A program made the position numbers and the translations under genes. A stretch of DNA of 64,000 nt from Basidiobolus meristosporus CBS 931.73 (Eukaryota; Basidiobolomycota; Basidiobolomycetes; Basidiobolales; Basidiobolaceae), in assembly GCA_002104905.1 (NCBI GenBank), contig MCFE01000301.1, positions 1 to 64,000 on the forward strand, given 5' to 3'. This document shows positions 1 through 11,817 of the stretch, piece by piece; within the stretch, counting starts at the first letter, position 1, and each line of letters starts with the position of its first letter. The notes beneath the pieces were generated by a model. That model did not search any database. It saw only the letters and a list, made by a program, of their open reading frames with translations, and was not told the origin of the DNA.

Positions 1-94
1 GCATGATGTTTTCAAGCTGTTCAGTTAGTTCTTCCTGATTTCTGCAGGCCTCTTCCAACATGGAAAGATTTGGATTGCTTGCTGCTGAGGTCAT
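1..94 (-). CDS. 5' end of an unidentified gene running off the left edge
   Basis: An ATG at 94-92 on the minus strand opens a frame that stays free of stops to the edge of the window, giving 31 residues. It begins MTSAASNPNLSMLEEACRNQ and continues with an acidic, Leu/Glu/Gln-rich stretch (EELTEQLENIM) that looks like the start of an amphipathic or coiled-coil helix. The codon use and the helix periodicity suggest real coding sequence, but 94 bases are too few to name a family. The 3' remainder lies outside the window. A non-initial or chance ORF cannot be excluded. Confidence 0.45.
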   Translation of the reverse strand, partial: MTSAASNPNLSMLEEACRNQEELTEQLENIM

Positions 95-1214
95 ATTGTA
101 AAGCGGTTGAATGTAATGGAATTCAACAAAAAAATGTTGTATCCAAGAGAAAAGTGTAATAAAACTCTTGAATGAGTTAACTGAACCTAAGTGACAACTA
201 AGTGCAGAATCTTAAAATTGTCAAGAGTGACAGAAATATCAGCAGAGAGATTCTGGTCTAATATTGGTCTTATACATAGCTGAGTTGGGCTACAAAGGCA
301 ACAGAGTAGGTTTGCTATGTAAGCTAGGCTTGGTGTTCTTGAGAGTGATAGATATGCTAAGCTTGGGTAGAAAATAGAATGGATTTGTTGCATTCTTAAT
401 TTTGATGAGACACACATTAAACCAAAAGGTTCAGTAAACTTTATTTATACTTTTCTGATTGAGTTGCATTGGTAAGTGCCAAGATACTGGACTAATTGAA
501 ATCTGTTGGGGTGTTGGTAGGTGCATAAGATAAATGAAAATTGCATCATTAATCAGCTGATGTCTTGGCAACTGCTAAGTGGTTGGATAAATCTCAGATG
601 ACTAATCACTTGGAAAGGCTTAGCAGATCAGTTGAGGATGTAATGACCACATGAAAATTGAACAAGTGTGACAGCTAAAAATAGATTCTGAGAAGCAATA
701 AAATAAACCATAACAGGGATTAGTAATGTTTGGGTTAGGGAAAATCTGTTAGCGTATTAGATTTTCTAATGGAGTGAAATTGGCCAAGTTTTAAATGTTG
801 ATGCACAACACTTGTCATAAGTTAATAAAGATCTCACCATTTGGTAGCTTTCCTCCCACCTAACCCTAAGTGGCTTTCACTAAATTATTTATTGAATGTA
901 AAAGTAGTAGTTATACCTGGACATGGTCTTTGCATAATGTACATGTAAAATAGGTTTTGGAAGGTCCCAAGAACAAGTGTGCTAAGGTTGGGGCTGTTTA
1001 GACAACTTATCTAATATTCATGCTCTTGGTACTTAAAAATATGGTGAAAACATTTCAAGTATATCCTAAGAAGGAATTTGGTCAATATTTTCTAAGATTT
1101 ATGGGTAATGATCTAAGTGACTAAACCAGGTGAAGATTTATGTGGAATTAAAAATTTTTACAACACAGTATACACCTTTCTTTGCTATAAAGGAGCAATA
1201 CCATGATATTAAAG
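95..1214. other. AT-rich intergenic DNA, no gene seen
   Basis: No frame here has coding character on either strand. The stretch is AT-rich, with the short ORFs expected by chance. It lies upstream of the copia fossil and may hold more eroded element sequence, but I find no recognisable integrase or reverse transcriptase motif in it. Confidence 0.5.
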
Positions 1215-1221
1215 AATGCAA

Positions 1222-1508
1222 CTAATCAGAGCACTTTCCACCTTGGAGGCGGAATTTATAGCAATCTTTGAGGCCACAAAAGAAGCCATTTGACTAAGAA
1301 AGCTCTTTGAAGATTATGTTAAAACTAATCGCAGCTACTACACACTATATCACACAGGAAGCTATAGGGAATAACCTAGCTAGTTTAGTTTATTCTCCTA
1401 CAGAGTAAGCAGTTGCAGACAAATTGACAAAACCATTAGCTAGAGACAAATTTGAATATCTTATGTTGCAATTGGGACTAGTTAATATGAATATTTAGCT
1501 GAGTGGGG
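1222..1508 (+). pseudogene. Decayed Ty1/copia retrotransposon, C-terminal RNase H remnant
   Basis: From 1231 the plus strand reads ALSTLEAEFIAIFEATKEAI, then an in-frame stop where the family has Trp, then LRKLFEDYV. This is the typical copia RNase H segment (AEYIALSEATKEA-type). After a frame change the match continues with QEAIGN and ends with ADKLTKPLARDKFEYL near 1430-1470, the hallmark C-terminus of copia polyproteins. At least two in-frame stops, a frameshift and a missing segment show that it is dead. The rest of gag-pol upstream is not recognisable. It sits in AT-rich gene-poor DNA, as expected for an old insertion. Confidence 0.8.
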
Positions 1509-1530
1509 TGTTATAAGTTATGTAATCGCA
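1497..1530 (+). repeat. Polypurine tract and probable start of a copia 3' LTR
   Basis: Directly after the RNase H remnant, GAGTGGGGTG at about 1501-1510 resembles a copia polypurine tract followed by TGTTATAAG. Copia LTRs start with TG and commonly with TGTTA or TGTTG. I could not locate the far (CA) end or a second LTR copy, so the boundary is inferred from position alone. Confidence 0.4.
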
Positions 1531-2441
1531 CCTGAATGTTCACCTAACTTGGTCACTTAAATCATAGTGTACAAGTCTTAGAGTATTCTGTCCAAATTGC
1601 CTGCTGGGATTCACTTGGACTATTTTCATCAAACTATCAGGTACCCAGAACATGAAATATCTTGAAGTTATCCAAACAGCCCCAAACTTTGCGCACATGC
1701 TCCCAGAACCTATCTTAGCGTATTCTTCATGTTTGTGCTGTCAAGACCATGTAAAAGTGTAAATATTACTTTTACATTCAATAGATCATTATGTGAAAAC
1801 CACATAATCTACTTGTTCCCCCAATCACTTACAATATCTCCTAATTCTTACAATACTGAGTACCTGATATTTTGGGGAAATATTTTCAAGGAAATACAGA
1901 CAAAGAATTTGGGAAAGATATTCTAAGATCAATGGAATATAATCCAAATGGCCAGGTCAGCGTTGTATATTTTGGAATTACACTTAAATATTTCATTAAG
2001 GAGTGTAAATATCAAACTAACATTAGGTTGATATGGAATATACTACAAAGTTGCCAAGCTCAAGCGGAACATGTTGTAAGTAGCTTAACAACTATATTGA
2101 GTTATAGCGCAAGGATGAACATTCAGCACAGAGTTCTGACGAATGTCAGAAAAGCGTATTATGCAAAGAATAGAGGCGTATGGTAATAATAATTAATTAT
2201 TTAATATTTATGATGTCAGCAGATATTGCTATTCATACGAGTGCTTTGGCTGGAATGAGCATTTGAAACTGATCTCTAACTGAGACATCAACAAAACTCA
2301 TGTTTCTTATTCCATACAACTACGTTCAATATTCATTTGAAATGTGCCACTACATCGCTAGCATTTCCTGCGCCGCACTTCTTGGTTGGTTATATTCCCA
2401 TTTCACGGTTGGTGGTATCCTTTAGCAGCACCCTTGGAGCA
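1531..2441. other. AT-rich DNA, possible LTR relic, no gene seen
   Basis: This stretch holds only short ORFs. A 104-residue frame at 1872-2186 lacks any domain or signal I recognise, and I did not accept it as a gene. Part of the stretch is probably the eroded LTR that follows the copia fossil. Confidence 0.4.
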
Positions 2442-2941
2442 ATGTTCCTCCAAAGATTGATTGTTGTTGCACTGGCTGGACTCTGCTACGCACACCCAGA
2501 GCCTGACCCGAACATATTTACTGATATAGGTCGAGGCTTCACCAATATCGGAAAAGGTATCGGCCGAACGTTCCAGGTAATAGGTGGTGGGGTCGGGCAA
2601 GGCTCAAAACCGTAACGAACACTGTGGGCATGGTTATCGGGCTACCAGTTGAACCGCGGCGCCTCCCTACGAACCTGGTCACCGAAGTGCTTAACACCCC
2701 TACCTGTGTGCAATGCTTAAAAACGGTACTCCCGAGTTGCGCCGACTTGGTCAAGCATCCTAACGACGTGACTCCGGGGAAGATACGACAGTGTATATGT
2801 AGTCCAAAGATGGTTGCCATATATGACACATGTCTGCAATGTCCCGCTGTTAAGGATGTGGCTCAGAAGCAACGGATAATCCCGCCTAATGGCAAAGTAT
2901 TTAAACATATCTGTGACTTGGTGAAATCATTTGTGGGCTAG
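2442..2941 (+). CDS. Small secreted cysteine-rich protein (two exons, junction uncertain)
   Basis: The ATG at 2442 gives a clear signal peptide, MFLQRLIVVALAGLCYA, followed by a Pro/Asp/Gly-rich segment with the pattern IGRGFTNIGKGIGRTF. A second reading frame up to the stop at 2939-2941 encodes a cysteine-rich domain. Its motifs are CVQC, a single C, CIC, CLQC and a final C, eight Cys in all, arranged like a disulfide-bonded secreted domain. The two frames are offset, so an intron is needed. GTATCG at 2557 to AG at 2648 (92 nt) joins them in frame. The better-looking donor GTAATA at 2577 does not. A frameshift is the alternative. Function is unknown; small secreted Cys-rich proteins in fungi are often surface or effector-like. 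Confidence 0.55.
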
Positions 2942-4412
2942 GGGATATATTCGATTGATTGTAATAAACCTTAGTATCATGTTGACCTCCATTCCTAACC
3001 ATAGGTGAGTTTAGTTTCATAAATGGTTCTTCGGGGAGCTCCATACCATTGACAGGGATGGTGGTGGTGAGATAAGGTAAATACCAAGTGAACCATGCCC
3101 TAGTGTATGCGCAACCAAGTAGGAGTGGAAATGATGACAATCAAGGAAGGTGGCTATAACCTAACGCTTATAGTACAATAAAGATTTGAAACTTATGTAT
3201 AACTGCACTGGCTAATGCTTTGCTACATTATTCAAAAAGTCAGCAAGAGGCTGAGATGCAGCTCTCACTGGTCTTTGTTTGAACAAGGCATCAATGACCA
3301 CTTCAGAAGTAAGGTTTCTAAGCCTAAACCGAGGTTAGAAGTGGACTTGCTTGGATTAACACTCTCATCTCCTTACCATAGCTTATGCTCGTCATGAAGC
3401 TGAGATGTCTCGCTCTCATTGATATCGGTTTTTATCTTATCAAAGCGAGTCTCAATCTTCGATTTGAATTTTAGAAATCCGCCACCGACTTGGTTCAAGC
3501 ATTGCTAATAAAGTTGTCAGATTAATTTTGCAAAATGAGAGTGGCAAGGCTTACATATAAAAGTGCCAGCTGATGTGCGATGCACTTATGATCCTTTAGC
3601 TCTATATCTTTCTGCAGTTGTAGTGCAGTAGAGACCACTTGGTTCATTACCGACATGTGCGAAAAATGTTCTATCCTCCATTATTAGCAATGAAATCAAC
3701 TCTATTCGCCATGTATGTGCAACAACCTTGGACATCATAATCAGGCTTCTCCTGCACTGCTGTGTCATTCCCCAGACGGGAACTGACTCTCGGATAGATG
3801 GATCCCAGACCAGTGTCTTTTATATATTCCTAACGTTCAAATACAAAAGGTTTAGTACATGGTGTTTATGAGAGCCTTGAAGCACTCTACTTGGGCTGTC
3901 TGATACTTTTCACTTCTTCTGTGAATCAGTTGTTCGAGTTCTTGAAGTATACCATTTATAGTATCAGATAATTAGAACGACTCTAAGCAAAGTAAATTTA
4001 ATACCAGGGTCAATTGGAACATAAACACTCAGGCCTAACCTTTTCCTCCTTAAGCAGCACGAGCTCCAATGCCTGCACTAAGGCTAGGACTTGTTGGCCT
4101 AGCTGGCGTCGTCTGGAGCTCTGACTGATAATCAGAGGTTCGTCTAGGTATAACTCCACTAAGGAACGGTGAGTACCTTGGTTTTGCATCAGAAATGAAA
4201 AGTCATACCACGTGGTACCTCATCTAGGGGGAATACACTAACTAATGGGAAACTACAAGAAAGCTTACTCATGCCGTGGTAAAGGGTCAAAGTAACGAGG
4301 CAAAGTCAAGCCTAAGCCTAATCTAGCGACACGGCCAATTTGCTATTAGCAAATCATAATGATTTATTATCGATGATATATACATCGTGACATATTCCAA
4401 AATATATGCAGA
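2942..4412. other. 1.5 kb without a recognisable gene
   Basis: Only chance-length ORFs are present on both strands, none with a signal peptide, domain or coding bias. It separates the two small secreted-protein genes and may contain regulatory DNA or transposon debris, but I see nothing specific. Confidence 0.45.
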
Positions 4413-4895
4413 TTAAATGGGAACTCGCTTGTCCCAATAATATTTCCTCTGGATCAATTCCTCGTGGAGGGATCTCTTGACCTCGTCGAAGGTTACTTTA
4501 TACTCCTCGACGTAGGCATCAAATAGATTTTCCAAGTTATCCGTGTCTTTGTCGACCATGGCCTCGTACTCCTCGGAGCCCCTCTTCAGGAGGACAGACT
4601 TGGCTTTGTTCCATTGTCGACGTAGCGTACGGTTGGTAAGGAATATATCCTTCAAACGCTGCATTGTCTTCCTGAACACCTTGTACGTCCTGATCTGGCC
4701 CTCCTCGGCATTTCCTTTGATCTGTTCTAGCTCCTTGCCACTCTCCTTGAAGAAATTGTAGTTTTGAAGAGTGATCTTTTTGTACTCTCTCACCAAGTCC
4801 TTGTGGCTGCGCGATGCAGCCTCTATGGTCAGAAGAAGCGCTGAGAGGACTAGCAAAAGCTTCAAGAATAACATGATAAACGAGCGAGATGGCAA
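4413..4895 (-). CDS. Small secreted, cysteine-free, coiled-coil-like protein
   Basis: A single-exon frame of 160 residues. It opens with MPSRSFIMLFLKLLLVLSALLLTIEA, a basic N-region and long hydrophobic core typical of a cleavable signal peptide; Met8 could also be the start. The mature part, about 134 residues, has no Cys and is highly charged and helical, with heptad-like spacing (KDLVREYKKITLQNYN, YEAMVDKDTDNLENLFDAYV). It carries one possible N-glycosylation site (NRT). I recognise no family. Secretion is supported by the sequence; any role at the cell surface is inference. Confidence 0.65.
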   Translation of the reverse strand: MPSRSFIMLFLKLLLVLSALLLTIEAASRSHKDLVREYKKITLQNYNFFKESGKELEQIKGNAEEGQIRTYKVFRKTMQRLKDIFLTNRTLRRQWNKAKSVLLKRGSEEYEAMVDKDTDNLENLFDAYVEEYKVTFDEVKRSLHEELIQRKYYWDKRVPI

Positions 4896-5268
4896 CGACC
4901 GAGAGGGAAGTCAGCATGGTATTTAGCTTCTACTGTTTCATTTGCAACGTGGCCGGAATGTTTAGACCTGGAGCGGGATGTGATAGGAAGTGTTTCACCA
5001 TTCACCAAATTCTTTGGACTAATTGTAACTGGTGTTTCATGACCTTGCTAGCTCCCGATGCAACATAGTTTCAGCCACCAACGAACTTGGACAAAGCGAT
5101 AAATGAAATGCGCGAAATGCGCGAAATGCTTGATATAGCCCAAGATATGTCAAGTGATATTTACTACTCGACTGGTTTAATCATATAAACACAAAGTACA
5201 ATCGTCGAAATTTCTATTGATGATGAGGTAAGGACTGGAAAGCGATGTCTACTTAGGGATACAGTCAG
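4896..5268. other. Intergenic spacer with a short tandem repeat
   Basis: The spacer lies between the small secreted gene and the 3' end of POL3. It contains an imperfect tandem GAAATGCGC at about 5106-5127. No ORF or RNA gene is seen. Confidence 0.4.
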
Positions 5269-8200
5269 CTACCAGCTATAGTCAAATCTCGATAGAGTCT
5301 CTGTGGTGTCTTCAACATCCTTTTGTGCTTTCTTGCGCATGTAGAAGATCGGGCAATCTTTACTTGTACAAAGGACCTCTTGATGTAAACTCCCCTGGCA
5401 TCTCTGGCATTGAGTCCACAAACGTGAAAATCTCACTTCCATCTCGTTGACTATATCCAGTTGCTTGTAGTACAGCTCCGTCTCTCTCGACTTGCAATGG
5501 ACACAAACTGCATGCTCCGTTTTCTTTAAAGGCGATTTACAGCCAAGGCAAAGGGCGGTTTTGACCGCGAATTTCATGAGGCCTCCAGTAGTTGGTGTTG
5601 AGAGCTGGATTGCTCGTGTATGGTCACCGTTGAGTAGACTATCTGCCTTCTCCCCCAGAATAGGTTCGAAGATACGAAGAAGTGGTTTCGACAGTTGGTT
5701 GTCAAGATAATATCTGGTGTCGATGGGTACGTTGTGTTCCAATACATACAGCGGATCCTCGGATTTTTCATATGCAGCAGCACCCTTTGAGCCTTTGATA
5801 ATTACGTATGCGACACGATCACCTAGCGTTGGTGCCGAACCAGCATCACGCTTCCTCATTCTCTCTGCCAACTCCACGTGAGCTTGTTTACCCGCATAAT
5901 CAGTTTTACTTAACGCCTTCGTAATAACCAACTGCGACATATCGATCTTGTTCTGTAGTAGATCAGAAATGATCTGCTTGGTGTAGTCCAAGGCCGCTTG
6001 GACGTCTCGATCAATCAGAATTTTGCGAAGACAGGTCGTAATAACACTAGACACCAGTCGACAGTTATCTCTTCGAACGGTCTAGAAATATGGGAAGTGG
6101 TCCCGTAAGGTTAGGACATCGATCCTTACGAGATATATATATATGTTGGCTTACCTCAATACCCTTGGTGTCCATCTTGTCCCACTTGTTAGGATTGGTC
6201 CAATAGAGACCAGCATATCTCTTCTTACTAATTAGGAGGTAGGGGAAATACGCCTTTTCGAATTCCAGATTGATTGGCTTGATGAATTGAGCTGTGACCA
6301 CGCCTGCAGCTTCGTTACCTGTTCGAAATAAGAGGATAAGTCACGGATGAGTAGAGAACCTTATCCGACGGTGCGTACCCAACTTCATTGCCTCTTCCAA
6401 ATCAGTTGTGCCGAATTTAATCATCACTGAATCAGTATCACCATAAATGACTTTGGCGTCGTGGGTGTATCCATTGGCAATAGTAAAGTGTTCCTCGACA
6501 ACCTAGTCGAAACCGTTAGTCTCTTCGGCAGTGATGTGGGAGCCAACACACGGTACCATACCTGTTTGGTCTTTTCGATCATCGTTCTACCATAAGCAGT
6601 CACACTTGATGAGATCTGTAGGCATGGAAGTTTACCGACGGTGGCGCCGGTGAATCCATATACGGAATTGGCACTGATCTAAATTAGGAAAATTGTAATC
6701 AGCGTGGTTTCATCACAAAAGCGAATCATTTAGGGAAGACCTTCAAAGCTAGCTGACGGCCATCCAGCACAGCTTTCTTGAATGGGTCAGTTTCCTTCTT
6801 CAAGTCAGCCTTGGCTCTTTTTCTTGCAGATAGAAGATCCTCCAGAATAGTCGGTAGCAAGCCCTTTCTTTTGCTGGTCTTTACAAACGCATCTAAAAGT
6901 AAAGCAGGGTGTTATTTGGGGTTTGTGGTCAACAGGACCAGTGCATGCTTCACGTACCATTGTTAGGGGTTACTGAGTAGTCCACATCTTTCTGGAGGTT
7001 GTATTTACTAATGGTTGAGGGATTGAGAAGGGTCGTGTAGCACAGGTTATGTGCCATCATAATTGATGGATACAAGGAGTTGAAATCGAGAGTAGCGATA
7101 GGAACATGATAATATCCTTTCACTGGCTCAATGACAGTGGCACCTTCGTAGGCCTCTTCAGAGCCTATATTTGCAAGAAGATCAGCATGTGCATCCACTG
7201 CCGCCACCCCATAGATACCCCTCTTACCTTCTGATTTCATGGCAGGCACGACCAGGTCCTGCTGAATGGCCTTTCTGTACAGCTGTGATACAACCTTGAT
7301 TTGCTGGCCTCGCGACAAGAGATAGTTGAACGGGACACCGGTCACACGAGCCATTTCGATGTAATTAATCAAACACATCAGCTTGTCCATTAGTCGCTGG
7401 GGTAGATAAGCATCCTATAGGTGATAGGACTCAGCTCAGTCATCTTGGGCAGACTTACGATTGAGCAATTAGCCAATACCTTCAAACAGTAGACAGCCAA
7501 TCTTCTACGAGTCTCATCATTTCCATTTTGCAGTTCAGTAATGATGGAATGATGTACATCCTCCTTTTGCTCACCCAAGAATTGGGCACAAACGGAGTTC
7601 AGGGTATACGAACGGAGCTTGTAGTCCCGTTGCATGACCTGCAAGAGATCCAACTGGATTCGACCTTCCATGTTGACTGCTTTGTTTTCACGCGTTCCGT
7701 AGGCACGAGACGAGAACCTGGTGTCTCTGACTTGACTCTGAATGACTAGAGAGAAAAAAGAGATGTTCGTTCACCTCGATGCTTCGCGATGCTTTCGTCG
7801 TGAACTTACATTTCATACGCCCAAGGTAAGCAAAGTTGTCCACCTTGAGGTGAGCGGCTCGGTCTAAGAGGTAGGGTAAATCGAAGTTTGCAATATTGTA
7901 ACCTATAACGACATCTGGATCGATCTGATGTGCGCACTTTTAGTTGAGATCGATTGGAAGCGGTATCGTCCACAACTCTCCTTACCTCGACTAAAAAGTC
8001 CCTCCATTTGGACAACATCTCTGCTTCGTCCTGGAAAGAGAATATCTCTGTTCCGACTATGGATGCGCATGTATCCAGGGTAAAAACATTCTTGATGAAC
8101 GGCTTGGACTGGCCTGTTGGCAATGGAGATTAGGAGAGTGGTTCTTGATGTACTTGTTGATAGCCAGTCATACCTTGCACCGTCACCATGCTGGCAATCT

Positions 8201-9519
8201 GAATCACCGGATCCATGCTTGCTTCGGGAAAAACACCTTTACGGCCTGCGCATTCAATATCGAAGCTGAGGATACGCAGAGGAGCTACGTGTGACCAGTC
8301 TCCAACAGGCTCGTGGCTTATCAATTTGTCGTATCTGACGGGCCTGTATTAGTCCTGCGCGCCGTTTGCTCAATCCAATCACGATACTTACTTGATTTCA
8401 AGCTCTAGCTGGCAATTCGTTGAGTTGTCTGATAAGACTCTGTATGATTTCGGCGGAAGCTCAATCCAGTTTATCCCGTAGATCTAATATGATATGTAAG
8501 CGAAGTACAAGCTAGAGTCAAACGGGCTGCTTACGTGACAGTCGATCATGAAACGTAGGATGTATTCAAGGTTACTTTCGTAGGTTTGGCACGCATATGA
8601 AGGGAATTGACCGAAGGTGATTCCATGCTCTAAAACGCGTGTGAAGAGTGAAGGCCAATGGTGATTTGTGGGTGTTGAGTATGAAACCCTTGATTGAAAA
8701 ATGGATATGTTTTGTGGTCGCTACAAGCTTTGGGAAAGCTAGCTCAATTCTCAAGAACGGGACCTTGGTATTTCCATGAAAGCCATATATGCTCTCCTTC
8801 ATTTGGATATATACCTCCCGCACTAAAGTATTGATCTTATCTTTTTGTTCGTTCTTTACTGCTTGCTGAACGATAATGGATAGACAGATTGTTAGTTACC
8901 ATACAGAGCGTATGGAATGCAACCAGGGGGCAATACCTCTAAGGCCATCTTGAACTCTGGAATATGCGACTCGGTAAAGCCTTGAGGCGCAGGTATATAA
9001 AAATAAGGAAAGAAGCCTCGCACATGGCAGGTGATACTATTCCCTTTCTATCGGCAACAGTAACAAGTTAGGTTACCAAACATTCCACTAGTGGGATTCT
9101 GGTTTCAGTACCTCAGTCACACCAAATAGTCGAATTGTGGGCTCGTTAGTTTGTGAATCAACATAGTCATCGGCTTCGATCTGTTGAAATACTTTGTACA
9201 GACAAAGCTAAATCAGCTATTTTTTGTCAGACCATAAGAGACGATAGACTCACTTATGCTATCGGTGGCAGGATTTATCTTGGGTAGGTTTGCTCGTTTC
9301 CATACATTTTCATTGGGATCAACTGTAAAAGTCAACCTTGTTTAGCAACCCCCAAATGAACAAGATCTTTCATAACACACCTATAGGATTTTGCGAGAGC
9401 AATTCCAAATCTTCTTCGAAGGAAGAAGGTACTCGAGTGCCTAAGGCTGGTGCTTGTTGGCCGCCAACTTTTCTTTTCTTTAGTGCTGGTGAAAGTATCT
9501 CGCCCGGCTTTACAGACAT
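5269..9519 (-). CDS. POL3: DNA polymerase delta catalytic subunit
   Basis: This B-family replicative polymerase synthesises the lagging strand and proofreads through its 3'-5' exonuclease. The start at 9519 gives [17 protein letters not shown], a basic nuclear-type N-terminus. Exo I is visible at about 8250 ([19 protein letters not shown]), and the second exonuclease motif ([13 protein letters not shown]) near 7900. Polymerase motif A is [17 protein letters not shown] at about 7050-7090, motif B lies near 6600-6680, and motif C, YGDTDSV, near 6450. The C-terminus has both metal sites: CysA (CLGCKSPL...CVHCK) and the Fe-S CysB (CQRCQGSL...CTSKDC), then [12 protein letters not shown]. At least a dozen introns of 50-75 nt interrupt it, for example at about 6080-6153 and 7415-7464. 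Exon ends in the first 1.2 kb are approximate. It is divergent from the cofactor C gene. Confidence 0.97.
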
Positions 9520-9817
9520 CTTTGGAAATTGGAAAGTAATCTAGCGAATACCAAGGTGGACTACGGTCAAGCAGGCTTGATTTGTTTATGTTCAAGAGAA
9601 ATGTAAATACAAAATAATCGACGAATATTTATTTTGATTACTGATTTCAACGACACAGCCAGGCGCAATCTGCCATCAGCATCGTCGGTGAAATCAGGAA
9701 ATCCAAAAAATATCCGGAACTCCAGGAAAATCTCCAATTTTCGAAACCAATATCACCGGCCACCTTCTACGCACAAACGCTTCCCTCTCCAGATAAAATT
9801 AGAAATCACAGTTCGCT
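9520..9817. promoter_or_regulatory. Shared divergent promoter of POL3 and tubulin cofactor C
   Basis: Only 298 bp separate the two start codons, so both promoters must lie here. I see no TATA box at a convincing position and no ACGCGT cell-cycle box. Confidence 0.5.
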
Positions 9818-11084
9818 ATGTCTGCAGAAGCTGATGTCAAAAACCAAGCTGCGCAATTCTGGTCGGAGTTTAAACTTGCAAAAGAAGGCATTGACTTGTC
9901 AATAATATGTCCCTAATATACCAATACTTACCTTTTTACGTAGACATCGAACACAAATTAAATCAACTCGAGCTGCTTCCAAAGACCCAACTGCCTGATT
10001 CGTTTGATTCTATACTTCAAACCATCACAAATCTTGAGAAACAGGTCAATGAGGCTCTGGTCTACATTCCTGCTTATGACGAAAGAAAATATCGACAGGT
10101 ATGGATTCACTACCGAAATTGGGAGGCGGCCGATATACTTAGTTTTCCAACGAGCTAGTCGTTAAAGGAATTGAGTGCAACATACACAGTCAAGAAATCC
10201 CAGTTAACGCCCAAGAGTAAGTTTTCCTTCAAATCAAGACGGGGAAAACCAACCGAGAAGCCTAAAGCTAGTGAAGACCAGGCTAAGCCTACACAACTTG
10301 GTTAGTGCTCCGATGGACTCGTTATACTTTGATGCGTATCTAAATAGCTATCCAACCTCCTCCACACAGCCCCCGCCAATAAGGCTCAAGCGAATTATAC
10401 ATTTGCCGACCAAAACGGCTCGTACCTCAACCTCGACTCCTCGGTCAACAACGCCGATTCGCAGTCGAAAGATTGTCTATTACACAATCTACGGAACTGC
10501 ATTGTCAATCTAGTATCGGAGACACCATTGACTGCACTATTGATTGACACATTAGAGAATTGCGTGGTGCTGTGTGGCCCTCTTGCTGGGAGTCTGATCG
10601 CACACCGAGTGAAAAACTGTGTTCTGGTGATAGCATGCCATCAGGTAGACAGATAGGATTCTCTACACCCGCACCAGACTTATACTGACGCTGATAGCCA
10701 TAGTTTCGCTTGCACGAATCGACCAATCTAGAGATATATCTCCATGCAACCAGCCACCCAATCATTGAGGATTCAACGCAGCTGAGATTTGGCAGATATA
10801 ACCTGGATTGTGAACACATGGACTCTTTATACCAAGTAACATCTTCTAGATTCTAATCCACTCTCATCGTTGCTTATCTGTCGGAATCCTAGGCGTCTGG
10901 TCTTAATCGAGATGTGAACATGTTCTCCGAAGTAGAAGACTTTAATTGGCTGAAGAAAAGCGAGTCCCCCAATTGGACGTTAATCCCCGATATCTCTGTA
11001 CCAGCCTCTTGGCCACTTGAGCAACCGGCCAACATGAAAACCACTTTACTTGAACTGCTACCAGCAAAGTTCAATGATGCCTAA
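9818..11084 (+). CDS. TBCC: Tubulin-specific chaperone C (tubulin-folding cofactor C)
   Basis: Cofactor C joins cofactors D and E with tubulin and stimulates GTP hydrolysis by beta-tubulin to release native dimer. The start at 9818 gives MSAEADVKNQAAQFWSEFK. The helical N-domain follows (DIEHKLNQLELLPKTQLPD, EKQVNEALVYIPAYDERKY). The C-CAP/cofactor C beta-helix domain runs from about 10390 (FADQNGSYLNL) through DTLENCVVLCGPLAGS, HRVKNCVLVIACHQ and HATSHPIIEDSTQLRFGRY. The GTPase-activating Arg of the family lies in the LRFGRY-type turn. The C-terminal exon has VEDFNWLKKSESPNWTLIP and stops at 11084. There are five or so introns. The first junction (about 9888-9950) is in frame only if a GC-AG intron is allowed, so that exon end is uncertain. 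Confidence 0.93.
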
Positions 11085-11817
11085 TAAACAAGCGACTGAA
11101 ACCAACTCCGTCGCTTAATCCTATAGTAAGGCAGCTTCACACTCATGGTCCTAGGTAAGTACTAGATTCCTAGCCAAATATGGAGCCTTGTACGACATTG
11201 CTTATCAACAAAGCTCTTCCATAGAATAAATCTTCGTATTGTTTCCTATAATACCACGACTGATTCCAGCTCCTTACAAGCGCCAGAACGTGCTAGGATA
11301 ATCCCCAGCAGGAAACGATTTGGGCTGGTGCTAGTGTTCGTCGGGCTATTTTCAGAAGGACAGAATTACAAAGAGCCAATGTCCAAGTGCTTGGGTAGTA
11401 CTTGAGACACCCAAGGTACATTACTTCGAGGTATTCCTGAATTAACCAGTCTTGGAAAATCATCGAATTTCGCATACTATCGTGATTGCCCTCAAAAAAT
11501 TTCAACGCTCCATTGTTCGACAATGAATCTGTTTTATGCTGAAGAATGGGGGACTTCAACGTGGTTTACTTCGCGCCCTTGACAATCAAACTTTATTTTG
11601 AATTTTCTCCCATCTTTATCTATATATTAACTTTCCAACCACAAAATATCGGTTGCTGTCGTGTCCTTGGTATTCCTTACCACCTCAATCCTACCGTTAA
11701 TTTTAACTGCACTTCTCGCATTAAATACACTTAATATTTACTATACAACAGCTAGTGCTTTTGTTGTACGAACATAATTGACTTCCCTGAGTGTTTCGTG
11801 GAAGTTTAAGCCATAGA
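11085..11817. other. Intergenic DNA, no gene seen
   Basis: About 730 bp without a credible coding frame. An 88-residue minus-strand frame at 11293-11559 shows no domain. The final part upstream of 11818 is presumably the promoter of the SH3 membrane-protein gene. Confidence 0.4.

Noticed and set aside
480-560. A second possible LTR start (GGGGTGTTGGTAGG) upstream of the copia fossil
   Set aside because: It does not match the sequence beginning at 1509, so it is not the paired 5' LTR.
1872-2186. A 104-residue plus-strand frame after the copia fossil
   Set aside because: No domain, leader or neighbouring coding signal; likely chance or eroded element sequence.
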